Positions 47,296 to 58,371 of a stretch of 64,000 nt of DNA are shown here, one piece after another. The stretch spans positions 62,001 through 126,000 of the forward strand of contig NZ_LDJI01000009.1 of the NCBI RefSeq assembly GCF_001431415.1, in the 5' to 3' direction. The DNA is from Stenotrophomonas humi (GTDB lineage Bacteria; Pseudomonadota; Gammaproteobacteria; Xanthomonadales; Xanthomonadaceae). Below the pieces are notes generated by a model. The model saw only the letters and a list, made by a program, of their open reading frames with translations. It was not told the DNA's origin and did no database searches. A program made the position numbers and the translations under genes. Numbering within the stretch: position 1 is the first letter of the stretch; each line of letters starts with the position of its first letter.

Positions 47296-47994
47296 TCAGC
47301 TGTCGCGTCGCGACAGCTCGAATTCAAAGCGGGCCAGATCGGCCGGCGTGGTGACCTTGAAGTTGCTCTCGGCACCTTCCACCAGCAGTGGTCGAACGCC
47401 CAGACGCTCCATCGCCATCGCCTCGTCGGTCACGTCCACACCGGCACTGCCGGCGTCGAGCAAGGCGCGGGTCAACTGGTGACGGCGGAACAACTGCGGG
47501 GTCAAGGCGCGCCACAGCCGCTCGCGCGGCTCGGTGCGATCAATGCCGCCGTCATCGCCGGCACGCTTGAGGGTGTCGCGCACCGGTGCGGCGAGGATCG
47601 CCCCGACCGGATCGGCGCGACCGACTTCCAGCAATCGCCCCAGGTCCACGGCAGCCAGGTTGGGGCGCGCGGCGTCATGCACCAGCACGAAGTCGTCGGC
47701 GCGCACGCTGTCCGGCAACGCCTGCAGGCCAGCCAGCACCGATGCGGCACGGGTTTCACCGCCCACGCAGGTGAGCACCGGCTTGTCGGAAAACGACGTC
47801 CAGCCCGGCCAGTCGGCATCGTTCTCGGCAATGGCCACCATAACCCCGGCCACGCCGGGATGCGACAGCAACGCCTGCAGAGCATGCGCCAGCAACGGCT
47901 CGCCATCCGCCAGCAGATACTGCTTGGGTACCGGACTCCCGAAGCGGGTGCCACGGCCGGCGGCAGGAACCACTGCCCATACCTGAGTGATCAC
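47296..47994 (-). CDS. ispD: 2-C-methyl-D-erythritol 4-phosphate cytidylyltransferase
   Basis: The 232-aa enzyme couples MEP to CTP. The nucleotide-binding [19 protein letters not shown] and C-terminal V-T-D-E-A motifs are present. It overlaps ftsB by four bases. Confidence 0.96.
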   Translation of the reverse strand: MITQVWAVVPAAGRGTRFGSPVPKQYLLADGEPLLAHALQALLSHPGVAGVMVAIAENDADWPGWTSFSDKPVLTCVGGETRAASVLAGLQALPDSVRADDFVLVHDAARPNLAAVDLGRLLEVGRADPVGAILAAPVRDTLKRAGDDGGIDRTEPRERLWRALTPQLFRRHQLTRALLDAGSAGVDVTDEAMAMERLGVRPLLVEGAESNFKVTTPADLARFEFELSRRDS

Positions 47995-48350
47995 GGCACC
48001 GTCTCCAATTGCGTTGGGTCACTGTGCTCGACAGGCGCCGCCGCCGGCGCGCGCGGCGCAGGCACCGGCGCGTCCTCGACCACGCGGTAGAACTTCTCGC
48101 CGGGCTTGATCATGCCCAGCTCGCTACGCGCACGCTCTTCGATGGCCGCTTCGCCTTCCTTCAGATCCTTGACCTCGGCGGCCAGCGCATCGTTGCGCTG
48201 CTGCAGGCCATCGTTGTCCCGCTTCTGGTTGGCGACCTGCGCTTCAAGCATCATCACTTCACCCGAGTTACCCGGGCCGAACCAGAAGCGGTACTGCAGC
48301 CAAGCCAGCAGTACCGCGAGCACCAGCAGCAGCCAGCGCCAGTTGCGCAT
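47991..48350 (-). CDS. ftsB: cell division protein FtsB
   Basis: The 119-aa bitopic protein joins FtsL and FtsQ at the septum. It has one N-terminal membrane helix (about 5-22), a coiled coil (about 30-75) and the conserved [20 protein letters not shown] Pro/Ala tail is longer than in E. coli. eno ends five bases upstream, as part of the conserved eno-ftsB-ispD order. Confidence 0.94.
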   Translation of the reverse strand: MRNWRWLLLVLAVLLAWLQYRFWFGPGNSGEVMMLEAQVANQKRDNDGLQQRNDALAAEVKDLKEGEAAIEERARSELGMIKPGEKFYRVVEDAPVPAPRAPAAAPVEHSDPTQLETVP

Positions 48351-48355
48351 CAGGG

Positions 48356-49714
<1,359 letters not shown>

Positions 49715-49794
49715 TTAAACGAAGCGCAGGCCAGCGCGGCGCGTTGCTTTCGCCTGAAAGCGGCCCCGCCCCGGAAACGGCCCGACCTGAACGA

Positions 49795-49821
49795 CAATGG
49801 CCCGCTCGGGGCGGGCCATTG
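49795..49821 (-). terminator. hairpin between pyrG and eno
   Basis: An 11-bp stem CAATGGCCCGC/GCGGGCCATTG with a 5-base loop lies 31 bases past pyrG. No strong T run follows, so some readthrough into eno is possible. Confidence 0.6.
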
Positions 49822-49852
49822 CCTTCATTCAACTACCGGGAAAGCGTGCGCC

Positions 49853-51520
<1,668 letters not shown>

Positions 51521-51591
51521 TCACTGCCTCCCGGAAAGCCCTAGTTTAAAGGTTGTCGCCTAAACACCCAAGCACAGGATGCGGCGACCTC

Positions 51592-51625
51592 AAAAAAAAG
51601 ACGCCCCAGCCTGAGCCGGGGCGTC
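51592..51625 (-). terminator. rho-independent terminator of the 84-aa gene
   Basis: Stem GACGCCCC/GGGGCGTC with a 10-base loop is followed by eight T on the minus strand, 21 bases past the stop. Confidence 0.92.
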
Positions 51626-51646
51626 TGTCATGCCGGGAAAACCGCG

Positions 51647-51901
51647 TCAGCGACGACGACGGGCTTCCTCTTCCTCTTCTTCACGCGGAGCGGCCTGTTG
51701 GTCACCCTGCGCCTTTTCCTGCGCGGCGGCGGCGGCGCGGCGCTTGGCCTTCTGCTCCGCCTCGCTCTGCGCCTTGTCCACCGGGGCAGCCTGGGCGGTT
51801 TCACCCGTCCTGGCCTTGTCGGCGGTCTGCGCCATCACGAAGGGAACCGCCACCACCGCGGCGGCAACCGCTGCCAGAACCAGCAATTTCGACGATTTCA
51901 T
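51647..51901 (-). CDS. small exported charged protein
   Basis: The 84-aa product has a signal peptide (M-K-S-S-K-L-L-V-L-A-A-V-A-A-A-V-V-A-V-P-F, cleavage after V-M-A) and a mature part made almost wholly of Ala, Lys, Glu, Gln and Arg, ending in E-E-E-E-E-E-A-R-R-R-R. It should be a helical or disordered periplasmic peptide. I recognise no family. GAGGAG lies seven bases before the ATG and its own terminator follows, which supports an expressed monocistronic gene. Confidence 0.75.
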   Translation of the reverse strand: MKSSKLLVLAAVAAAVVAVPFVMAQTADKARTGETAQAAPVDKAQSEAEQKAKRRAAAAAQEKAQGDQQAAPREEEEEEARRRR

Positions 51902-52058
51902 CCGTTTGCTCCTCAATATGCCCGCCGGGAAAGGCGAAGCTCATCAAACCGCGTACAGGATACCTCGCCCCGCCTCGCCATGCCCTGAATGCCCTGCGTG
52001 CAAAAATCGCCAACAGACCGCAAACTCCCCCGTCGCTTCGCGCCTTAATTCGAGATAC

Positions 52059-53948
52059 ATGAACGCCCGTTACAACGCCGCCGACATCGAAGTCCTCTCC
52101 GGCCTGGACCCGGTCAAACGCCGCCCTGGCATGTACACCGACACCGCGCGCCCGAACCATCTGGCGCAGGAAGTCATCGACAACTCGGTCGATGAAGCCC
52201 TGGCCGGCCATGCCCGGACCGTGGAAGTGGTGCTGTTCAAGGACGGCAGCTGCGAGGTCAGCGATGACGGGCGCGGCATGCCGGTGGACATCCACCCGGA
52301 AGAGAAGATCCCCGGCGTCGAGCTGATCCTTACCCGACTGCATGCGGGCGGCAAATTCAACAACCGCAACTACACCTTCTCCGGCGGCCTGCATGGCGTG
52401 GGCGTCTCGGTGGTCAACGCGCTGTCCAATCTGGTGGAAATCCACATCCGCCGCGATGGCAGCGAGCACCGCATCACCTTCCGTGATGGCGACCGCGCCA
52501 GCCCACTGGAAGTGGTGGGCAGCGTCGGCAAGAAGAACACCGGCACCCGCCTGCGCTTCTGGCCGGACCCGAAGTATTTCGACACCAACAAATTCAACGT
52601 CCGTGCGCTGCGCCACCTGCTGCGCGCCAAGGCCGTGCTGTGCCCCGGCCTGACCGTCAAGCTGACCGAGGAAGCCACCGGCGAAGTCGACACCTGGTAT
52701 TACGAGGACGGCCTGCGCGATTACCTGAAGGCCGAGCTGGGCGAGCGTGAAATGCTCCCGGCCGACCTGTTCGCCGGCAGCCTGAAGAAGGAAACCGAGA
52801 TCGTCGACTGGGCTGTGGCCTGGTTGCCGGAAGGCGAGCTGGTGCAGGAAAGCTACGTCAACCTGATCCCGACCGCCCAGCACGGCACCCACGCCAACGG
52901 CCTGCGCACCGGCTTGACCGAAGCGCTGCGCGAGTTCTGCGACTTCCGCAACCTGCTGCCGCGCGGCGTCAAGCTGGCACCGGAAGACGTCTGGGACCGC
53001 GTCTCGTTCGTGCTGTCGCTGAAGATGACCGACCCGCAGTTCAGCGGCCAGACCAAGGAGCGACTGTCCTCGCGCCAGGCCGCCGGCTTCGTTGAAGGCG
53101 CCGCGCATGACGCCTTCAGCCTGCTGCTCAACCAGAACGTGGAACTGGGCGAGAAGATCGCGCAGATCGCCATCGAACGTGCCAGCGCGCGCCTGAAGAC
53201 CGAAAAGCTGGTCACCCGCAAGAAGGTCACCCAGGGCCCCGCCCTGCCCGGCAAGCTGGCCGACTGCATCAGCCAGGACCTGTCGCGCACCGAGCTGTTC
53301 CTGGTGGAAGGTGACTCGGCAGGCGGCAGCGCCAAGCAGGCCCGCGACAAGGACTTCCAGGCCATCCTGCCGCTGCGCGGCAAGATCCTGAACACCTGGG
53401 AGGTCGCTTCGGGCAGCGTGCTGGCCTCCGAGGAAGTGCACAACCTGGCCATCGCGATCGGCTGCGACCCGGGCAAGGACGATCTGTCCGGCCTGCGTTA
53501 CGGCAAGGTGGTGATCCTGGCCGACGCCGACTCCGACGGCCTGCATATCGCCACCCTGCTCGCTGCGTTGTTCCTCAAGCACTTCCCGTCACTGGTGGAT
53601 GCCGGCCACGTGTTCGTGGCAATGCCACCACTGTTCCGCATCGACGTGGGCAAGCAGGTGTTCTACGCACTGGATGAAGAGGAAAAGCGATCGATGCTGG
53701 AGAAGATCGAACGCGAGAAGATCCGTGGCCAGGTCAGCGTGACCCGCTTCAAGGGCCTGGGCGAGATGAATCCGCCACAGCTGCGCGAATCCACCATCCA
53801 TCCCGATACGCGCCGCCTGGTGCAGCTGACCGTGGATGATGGCGAGATGACCCACTCGTTGATGGACATGCTGCTGGCCAAGAAGCGTGCTGCTGACAGA
53901 AAGGGTTGGTTGGAGAGCAAGGGGGATCTGGCTTCGCTGGAAGCCTGA
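52059..53948 (+). CDS. parE: DNA topoisomerase IV subunit B
   Basis: The 629-aa ATPase subunit drives chromosome decatenation with ParC. The GHKL site is seen in E-V-I-D-N-S-V-D-E-A and G-G-L-H-G-V-G-V-S-V-V-N-A-L, and the Toprim E-G-D-S-A-G-G-S-A-K-Q-A-R-D with A-D-A-D-S-D-G. P-L-R-G-K-I-L-N and the lack of the GyrB insert fit ParE. ATG 52059 gives the conserved start; the frame continues far upstream without homology. No clear ribosome binding site precedes it. parC is not in the window. Confidence 0.97.
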   Translation: MNARYNAADIEVLSGLDPVKRRPGMYTDTARPNHLAQEVIDNSVDEALAGHARTVEVVLFKDGSCEVSDDGRGMPVDIHPEEKIPGVELILTRLHAGGKFNNRNYTFSGGLHGVGVSVVNALSNLVEIHIRRDGSEHRITFRDGDRASPLEVVGSVGKKNTGTRLRFWPDPKYFDTNKFNVRALRHLLRAKAVLCPGLTVKLTEEATGEVDTWYYEDGLRDYLKAELGEREMLPADLFAGSLKKETEIVDWAVAWLPEGELVQESYVNLIPTAQHGTHANGLRTGLTEALREFCDFRNLLPRGVKLAPEDVWDRVSFVLSLKMTDPQFSGQTKERLSSRQAAGFVEGAAHDAFSLLLNQNVELGEKIAQIAIERASARLKTEKLVTRKKVTQGPALPGKLADCISQDLSRTELFLVEGDSAGGSAKQARDKDFQAILPLRGKILNTWEVASGSVLASEEVHNLAIAIGCDPGKDDLSGLRYGKVVILADADSDGLHIATLLAALFLKHFPSLVDAGHVFVAMPPLFRIDVGKQVFYALDEEEKRSMLEKIEREKIRGQVSVTRFKGLGEMNPPQLRESTIHPDTRRLVQLTVDDGEMTHSLMDMLLAKKRAADRKGWLESKGDLASLEA

Positions 53949-54044
53949 CACCCCGAGCTCATCGAAGACCGGGATGCCAGGAAATCCCAACCCGGCACTC
54001 AAGGGCAACCAGACATCGCGACGCCGGGATTTCACCCCCGGCAG

Positions 54045-54071
54045 AAGCCCGCCTCCATCGGCGGGCTTTTT
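54045..54071 (+). terminator. rho-independent terminator of parE
   Basis: Stem AAGCCCGCC/GGCGGGCTT is followed by T, about 100 bases after the stop codon; a second hairpin near 54023-54042 precedes it. Confidence 0.85.
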
Positions 54072-54131
54072 AATGCCCCGATCATCCGCACGGATCGCGA
54101 CCGAGCCCCGTGCCACCTTTCCTGCAGACAC

Positions 54132-54162
54132 AAAAAAGCCCGCCTTTCGGCGGGCTTTTTCT
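54132..54162. terminator. rho-independent terminator of pit
   Basis: Stem AAGCCCGCC/GGCGGGCTT with a TTTC loop has six T on the minus strand and five on the plus strand. It lies 19 bases past the pit stop and repeats the core of the parE terminator. Confidence 0.92.
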
Positions 54163-54180
54163 TTGCACTTATAGCACCGC

Positions 54181-55302
54181 TCAGTGCCAGCCAACCATCT
54201 CGAACCCCTTCAGGATCAGATAGGCGCAACCACCCGCCGCGGGAATCGTCAGGATCCACGCCCAGACGATGCGCTCGATCACACCGAAACGCAGCGAACG
54301 CGGATTCTTGGCAAAGCCCACACCCATGATCGCGGTGGAGATGCTGTGCGTGGTCGAAACCGGCATGCCGAAGTGCGCGGCCAGCGTCAGGATGGTGGCC
54401 GAGCTGGTTTCCGCAGCAAAGCCGTGAATCGGATGAAGCTTGACCATCTTGTGACCCAGGGTCTTGATGATCTTCCAGCCACCCGACGCGGTACCGGCAG
54501 CCATCACCACGGCGCAGGTCAGCACGATCCACATCGCGATGCCGTCACCGGCGCTCGCGTCCGGATGCATGAAGGCCAGCCACGACGGCAGGTCGTTCAA
54601 CGCGCCAGTCGCTTCGGCGCCGATCAGGGTCATGGCGATGATGCCCATGGTCTTCTGCGCATCGTTGTGGCCGTGGGCAAAGCCCATGTAGGCCGCCGAC
54701 ACGATCTGCGCCTTGCCGAAGAACGCGTTGACGATGCGCGGGCGCGCCAGGCGGCCGATCCAGCCACCGACCTTGGCCATGCCAGCGATGATCGCCCACA
54801 ACAGGCACATCACCACGATGCCAAGCAGGAAGCCGGCGATCGGCGAGGTGATCATCGGCAGGAACACCTTCCACAACAGACCCTTGTTCTGGGCCCAGGT
54901 GCCGAGGCGCTCGGACCAGATCAGCACATCCCAGTTATTGTGGGCTGCAGCCAGACCCGCGCCGCACAGGCCACCGATCAAGGCATGCGAGGACGAGGAC
55001 GGCAGCCCCTTCCACCATGTGATCAGGTTCCAGATGATGCCGCCCAACAGCGCGCACAGAATCACCTGCGGGGTAACGTCGATCACATTGGTGTTGAGCA
55101 GGCCCGAGGCGATGGTCAGCGCCACCGCGGTGCCGGTCAGCGCGCCGATGAGGTTCATGAACGCGGCCAGCATCACCGCCCAACCGGGCGATAGCACTTT
55201 GGTTGCCACCACGGTGGCGATGGAGTTGGCCGTGTCGTGGAAGCCGTTGATGAACTCGAAGACGAGCGCGGCCAGGATCACCACCAGAACTAAGGTGAGC
55301 AT
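54181..55302 (-). CDS. pit: low-affinity phosphate transporter Pit
   Basis: The 373-aa membrane protein imports metal-phosphate complexes. PiT signatures are present in both halves: F-E-F-I-N-G-F-H-D-T-A-N-S-I-A-T, and G-F-A-H-G-H-N-D-A-Q-K-T-M-G; W-W-K-G-L-P-S-S-S-S-H-A-L-I-G matches the family. About ten hydrophobic segments are visible. The DUF47 gene lies 11 bases upstream. Confidence 0.96.
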   Translation of the reverse strand: MLTLVLVVILAALVFEFINGFHDTANSIATVVATKVLSPGWAVMLAAFMNLIGALTGTAVALTIASGLLNTNVIDVTPQVILCALLGGIIWNLITWWKGLPSSSSHALIGGLCGAGLAAAHNNWDVLIWSERLGTWAQNKGLLWKVFLPMITSPIAGFLLGIVVMCLLWAIIAGMAKVGGWIGRLARPRIVNAFFGKAQIVSAAYMGFAHGHNDAQKTMGIIAMTLIGAEATGALNDLPSWLAFMHPDASAGDGIAMWIVLTCAVVMAAGTASGGWKIIKTLGHKMVKLHPIHGFAAETSSATILTLAAHFGMPVSTTHSISTAIMGVGFAKNPRSLRFGVIERIVWAWILTIPAAGGCAYLILKGFEMVGWH

Positions 55303-55313
55303 GCGGGCGTCCG

Positions 55314-55940
55314 TCAGCTGTTTTTCAGGACGATCTGGTAAGCCACGACGCCTGCTTCACGGCAGCGGTCGATGGCTTTTTCCAGGATCTCGAAGAATTC
55401 CTTGAGCAGGAACATCTGCAGGTTGTCCAGGCGCCCGGAGTAGATGTCGCGGTACAGCTCGAGCATCAGCCGGTCAGCTTCGTTCTCCAGCGAGCGCAGC
55501 TTCTCGTTGAGTGCGGTCATCCGATCCAGGTTCATGTGGCGCAGGTCGTTGACCATGTCCACCACGACGCTGGCCGCCTGCTCGAGCATCGCCGCACGCG
55601 GGGCGAAGTCGATGTGTTCCAGGTGCGTGGTCGCAAGCGAGTAGCGATCCGCGAACTTTTCGATCTGCTTGGGAATCTTGTACAGCGCCGAACCCAGCGC
55701 TTCGATGTCTTCACGCTCGATCGGCGTCATGAAGCTGTCCACCAACGCCTGGCTGATCTTGTCAGAGGCGGCGCGCTCGCGCAGGCGGGCCAGCTTGAAT
55801 GCGTCCAGGGCCGGCTGACGATCTGCTTCACGCAGCATCGAATGCAGCGCTTTGGCACTGTCCTGGGCGGCTTGGGCAGCCTCGTCCAGCAGGGTATAGA
55901 ACTGTTTGCCGGAACCGAAAATGGTCTGCAGAGAGAACAT
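55314..55940 (-). CDS. DUF47 PhoU-like Pit accessory protein
   Basis: The 208-aa all-helical protein belongs to DUF47, distant PhoU relatives that pair with Pit transporters and modulate them. Conserved E-x-x-A-D-R-L and R-E-D-I-E-A-L metal-site regions are seen. It starts the DUF47-pit unit and is divergent from the CorC-type gene. Confidence 0.92.
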   Translation of the reverse strand: MFSLQTIFGSGKQFYTLLDEAAQAAQDSAKALHSMLREADRQPALDAFKLARLRERAASDKISQALVDSFMTPIEREDIEALGSALYKIPKQIEKFADRYSLATTHLEHIDFAPRAAMLEQAASVVVDMVNDLRHMNLDRMTALNEKLRSLENEADRLMLELYRDIYSGRLDNLQMFLLKEFFEILEKAIDRCREAGVVAYQIVLKNS

Positions 55941-56075
55941 GAGAAACCTATTCGCCGTCGCGGGAGGGACGACACCGGGGCGGATTATGACGGTTAGATG
56001 GCATCTCGGGTATTCCCGCAGCTTGCCGGGCCTGTCCTGTGAACGACTCGTTGCCGCTCACCCCGCCGGGTTTGC

Positions 56076-56081
56076 TAATAT
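56076..56081 (+). promoter_or_regulatory. -10 element proposed upstream of the CorC-type gene
   Basis: TAATAT preceded by TTTGC is the best -10 in the 273-base gap. A TTGCCG lies 19 bases upstream as a weak -35. Transcription would start near 56088, about 20 bases before the leader reading frame. Confidence 0.4.
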
Positions 56082-56107
56082 CCCCCGGCGCCTTCGTGGC
56101 GCACCCT

Positions 56108-56221
56108 ATGGACGACGACCCTTACCCCCCGCCGCCGCGCCGGACTCCGCTCCTGAGCGCCTGTGGCCATCGCAAACACCCGCCCTCCCCGCCACCAACC
56201 CGGGGAGAGACCCGTGTTTGA
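56108..56221 (+). CDS. candidate 37-aa Pro-rich leader peptide (MgtL-like)
   Basis: A frame from ATG 56108 encodes M-D-D-D-P-Y-P-P-P-P-R-R-T-P-L, then a second Pro cluster P-P-S-P-P-P, and stops at a TGA that overlaps the GTG of the CorC-type gene (GTGTTTGA). The acidic start followed by alternating prolines and two Arg resembles MgtL of Salmonella, which begins M-E-P-D-P-T-P-L-P-R-R-R. No good Shine-Dalgarno sequence is visible. A longer in-frame start (GTG 56039) exists but precedes the -10. The peptide would act in cis during translation. This is an inference. Confidence 0.4.
   Translation: MDDDPYPPPPRRTPLLSACGHRKHPPSPPPTRGETRV
56169..56200 (+). promoter_or_regulatory. possible Rho utilisation (rut) region in the corC leader
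   Basis: These 32 bases contain 19 C and 3 G on the transcribed strand, the C-rich, G-poor composition Rho prefers. It lies within the second half of the leader reading frame, so translation would mask it. Confidence 0.35.
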
Positions 56222-57557
56222 ATTTTTTATCGTACTCGCGCTGATCCTGCTCAACGGCTTCTTTGCCATGTCCGAAATGTCGGTCATGACCTCGCGCAAA
56301 AGCCGCCTCAAGCAGATGGCGAGCTCCAGCAAGCGCGCCGCGCGGGCACTTGAACTCTCTGAAAAACCAGAGAATTTCCTGTCCACGGTACAGATCGGCA
56401 TCACCCTGATCGGCATCCTGACCGGTGTCTACGGCGGCGATGCCATCGGCGGCGCGATCGCCCAACAGCTGCAGGCGGCCTTCCCGTCGCTGTCGGCCAC
56501 CTTCTCGCTGGTCGGTGAGCCGCAGCCGTACTCAAGCTTCATCGGCAAGGTGCTGGCGGTCGCACTGATCACCTATCTGACACTTATCTTCGGCGAACTG
56601 GTGCCAAAACGCCTCGCCTTGACCCGCTCTGAAGATATTGCAGGCTTCGTCTCGGTGCCGATGAGCTGGCTGGCCCGAATTGCCGCCCCGGGCGTATGGC
56701 TGCTGTCGCGCTCCACCCAGCTGGTGCTGCGCATCATCGGGCTGGGCAAGACCGAGTCGGCATCGGTCACGGAAGAAGAGATCCGCATGCTGGTGGCCGA
56801 AAGCCACGAGGCCGGCGTCATCGACTCGCATGAGCGCGACATGATGAATCGCGTCATGCGCCTGGGCGACCGCACCGCCGACAGCCTGATGACCCCACGC
56901 AACCGCATTGCCTGGCTGGACACCACCGCCGACCCCGCCAAAAACCTTCACACCATGCGTGACCATGCGTTCTCGCGCTACCCGGTGTATCGGGGCAACG
57001 ACCAGGACATCGCCGGCATCCTCGAGGTGAAGACCCTGGTGACGCGCCTGGAAGGCGCCCATGGCTCACTGTTCGAGAACCTGCGCGAGACGCTGTATGT
57101 CTCCGAATCCACCCACGCGATGAAGCTGCTGGAGATCTTCCGCGAAGAACACCAGTCGATGGCGCTGGTGGTGGACGAATACGGCGAGATCCAGGGCCTG
57201 GTGACCATCTCCGACCTGATGGGTGCAGTGGTTGGCCGCCTGCAGGCCACTGAAAACTCGGACGAAGACGCATTGGTGGTGACCCGCGCCGATGGTTCAC
57301 TGCTGGTCGATGGCTCGCTGCCGGTAGACGACCTGCGCGAACTAATGGAAGGCGCCGAGCTGCCGGATGCCGAGGAAGGCGACTACTACACGCTGGCTGG
57401 CATGTGCATGCACCAGTTCGGGCGCATTCCGCACGCGGGCGAGTATTTCGACTGGGCCGGCTGGCGGGTCGAGATCGTCGACCTGGATGGCGCACGTATC
57501 GACAAGCTGCTGCTGCGCAAGCTGCCGGAAGAAGATGCTGATGACACCACCGGCTGA
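56214..57557 (+). CDS. CorC/HlyC (CNNM-type) DUF21-CBS membrane protein
   Basis: The 447-aa protein has a DUF21/CNNM membrane domain (about 1-195, with N-G-F-F-A-M-S-E-M-S), two CBS domains (about 210-335; M-T-P-R-N-R-I and V-D-E-Y-G-E-I-Q-G-L-V-T) and a C-terminal CorC_HlyC domain. The family exports magnesium or cobalt or is needed for their homeostasis (CNNM, MpfA, PaeA). The GTG at 56214 is chosen because GGGGAGA precedes it; an in-frame GTG at 56163 is not preferred. An ExoD-like gene overlaps its end. Confidence 0.9.
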   Translation: MFEFFIVLALILLNGFFAMSEMSVMTSRKSRLKQMASSSKRAARALELSEKPENFLSTVQIGITLIGILTGVYGGDAIGGAIAQQLQAAFPSLSATFSLVGEPQPYSSFIGKVLAVALITYLTLIFGELVPKRLALTRSEDIAGFVSVPMSWLARIAAPGVWLLSRSTQLVLRIIGLGKTESASVTEEEIRMLVAESHEAGVIDSHERDMMNRVMRLGDRTADSLMTPRNRIAWLDTTADPAKNLHTMRDHAFSRYPVYRGNDQDIAGILEVKTLVTRLEGAHGSLFENLRETLYVSESTHAMKLLEIFREEHQSMALVVDEYGEIQGLVTISDLMGAVVGRLQATENSDEDALVVTRADGSLLVDGSLPVDDLRELMEGAELPDAEEGDYYTLAGMCMHQFGRIPHAGEYFDWAGWRVEIVDLDGARIDKLLLRKLPEEDADDTTG

Positions 57558-58203
57558 TCGTCCCGACGACACCGTGCAGGACGGCGCCTACCAGAACGAG
57601 GGCATCCGTACGCTGCTGGGGATGTTCGAGCGCGGCGACCCGGCCGAGCAGCTGAGCCTGGGCCAGATCCTGCAGGGACTGGAGCAGAGCGCCTTCGGCA
57701 TGTTTCTGTTCATTGCGATCCTGCCGGCCTTCATACCGATCCCCGGCATCGGCGGCGCGGTCAGCGGGCCACTCGTATTGCTGATCGGCGCGCAGCTGCT
57801 GTGCGGCCTGTCGCGCCCGTGGTTGCCGGGCTTCATTGCCCGGCGCGGCCCCAAGCGCGGCACCATGCATACGTTCCTGGGCAAGATCAGTCGCCCGCTG
57901 CGACGTCTGGACCGCATGCTCAAGCCGCGTTTGCCGCTGCTGATCAGCCCACTGCCGGCGCGGATGTTCACCGGCGCACTACTGATTCTGGTCGGCGTGC
58001 TGTTGTCGCTGCCGATCCCGTTCACCAACTATCTGTTCGGCTTCCAGCTGCTGCTGTTTGCACTGGCGTTGATCGAACGCGACGGCGCGCTGATGCTGGT
58101 CAACTGGGCGGCAGCAGTCGCTGCGGTGCTGTTCTTCGGACTGAGCTCGGGGCAGCTGGTGAACGGCGTGATCGAACTGGTGCAGCGCTGGACCGGCGGC
58201 TGA
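57541..58203 (+). CDS. ExoD family membrane protein
   Basis: The 220-aa protein has four or so membrane segments and the ExoD family's L-x-E-R-G-D-P-A-E layout near the N-terminus (M-F-E-R-G-D-P-A-E-Q-L-S-L-G). ExoD was named from exopolysaccharide defects in Sinorhizobium; its biochemical role is unknown. ATG 57541 is chosen with GGAAGAAG upstream; ATG 57535 is also in frame. It overlaps the CorC-type stop by 17 bases. Confidence 0.88.
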   Translation: MTPPADRPDDTVQDGAYQNEGIRTLLGMFERGDPAEQLSLGQILQGLEQSAFGMFLFIAILPAFIPIPGIGGAVSGPLVLLIGAQLLCGLSRPWLPGFIARRGPKRGTMHTFLGKISRPLRRLDRMLKPRLPLLISPLPARMFTGALLILVGVLLSLPIPFTNYLFGFQLLLFALALIERDGALMLVNWAAAVAAVLFFGLSSGQLVNGVIELVQRWTGG

Positions 58204-58255
58204 CGCAGCTGCGGTTGTGTGGGCGGCATCTACCGAGCTGCCTGCTTGGCATAGA

Positions 58256-58290
58256 AAGCCTGCAATCGTTGAGTGCTTGATTGCAGGCTT
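58256..58290 (+). terminator. terminator after the ExoD-like gene
   Basis: A perfect 12-bp stem AAGCCTGCAATC/GATTGCAGGCTT with an 11-base loop is followed by CTGCGTTTTC. Confidence 0.75.
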
Positions 58291-58316
58291 CTGCGTTTTC
58301 ACAGGCATTGTTGGTT

Positions 58317-58338
58317 TCGCGGCTTAAGCCGCTCCTAC
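58317..58338 (-). repeat. GTAG-type REP palindrome
   Basis: The minus strand reads GTAGGAGCGGCTTAAGCCGC, a 14-bp perfect palindrome with a terminal GTAG. Sequences of this form are repeated extragenic palindromes in Pseudomonas and Xanthomonadaceae. Confidence 0.75.
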
Positions 58339-58371
58339 ACGTTCGTGCAGTGCCCTACATCTGCGGCACTG

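Noticed and set aside
51801..53582. Minus-strand frame of 593 codons
   Set aside because: It is antisense to parE, with no recognisable family.
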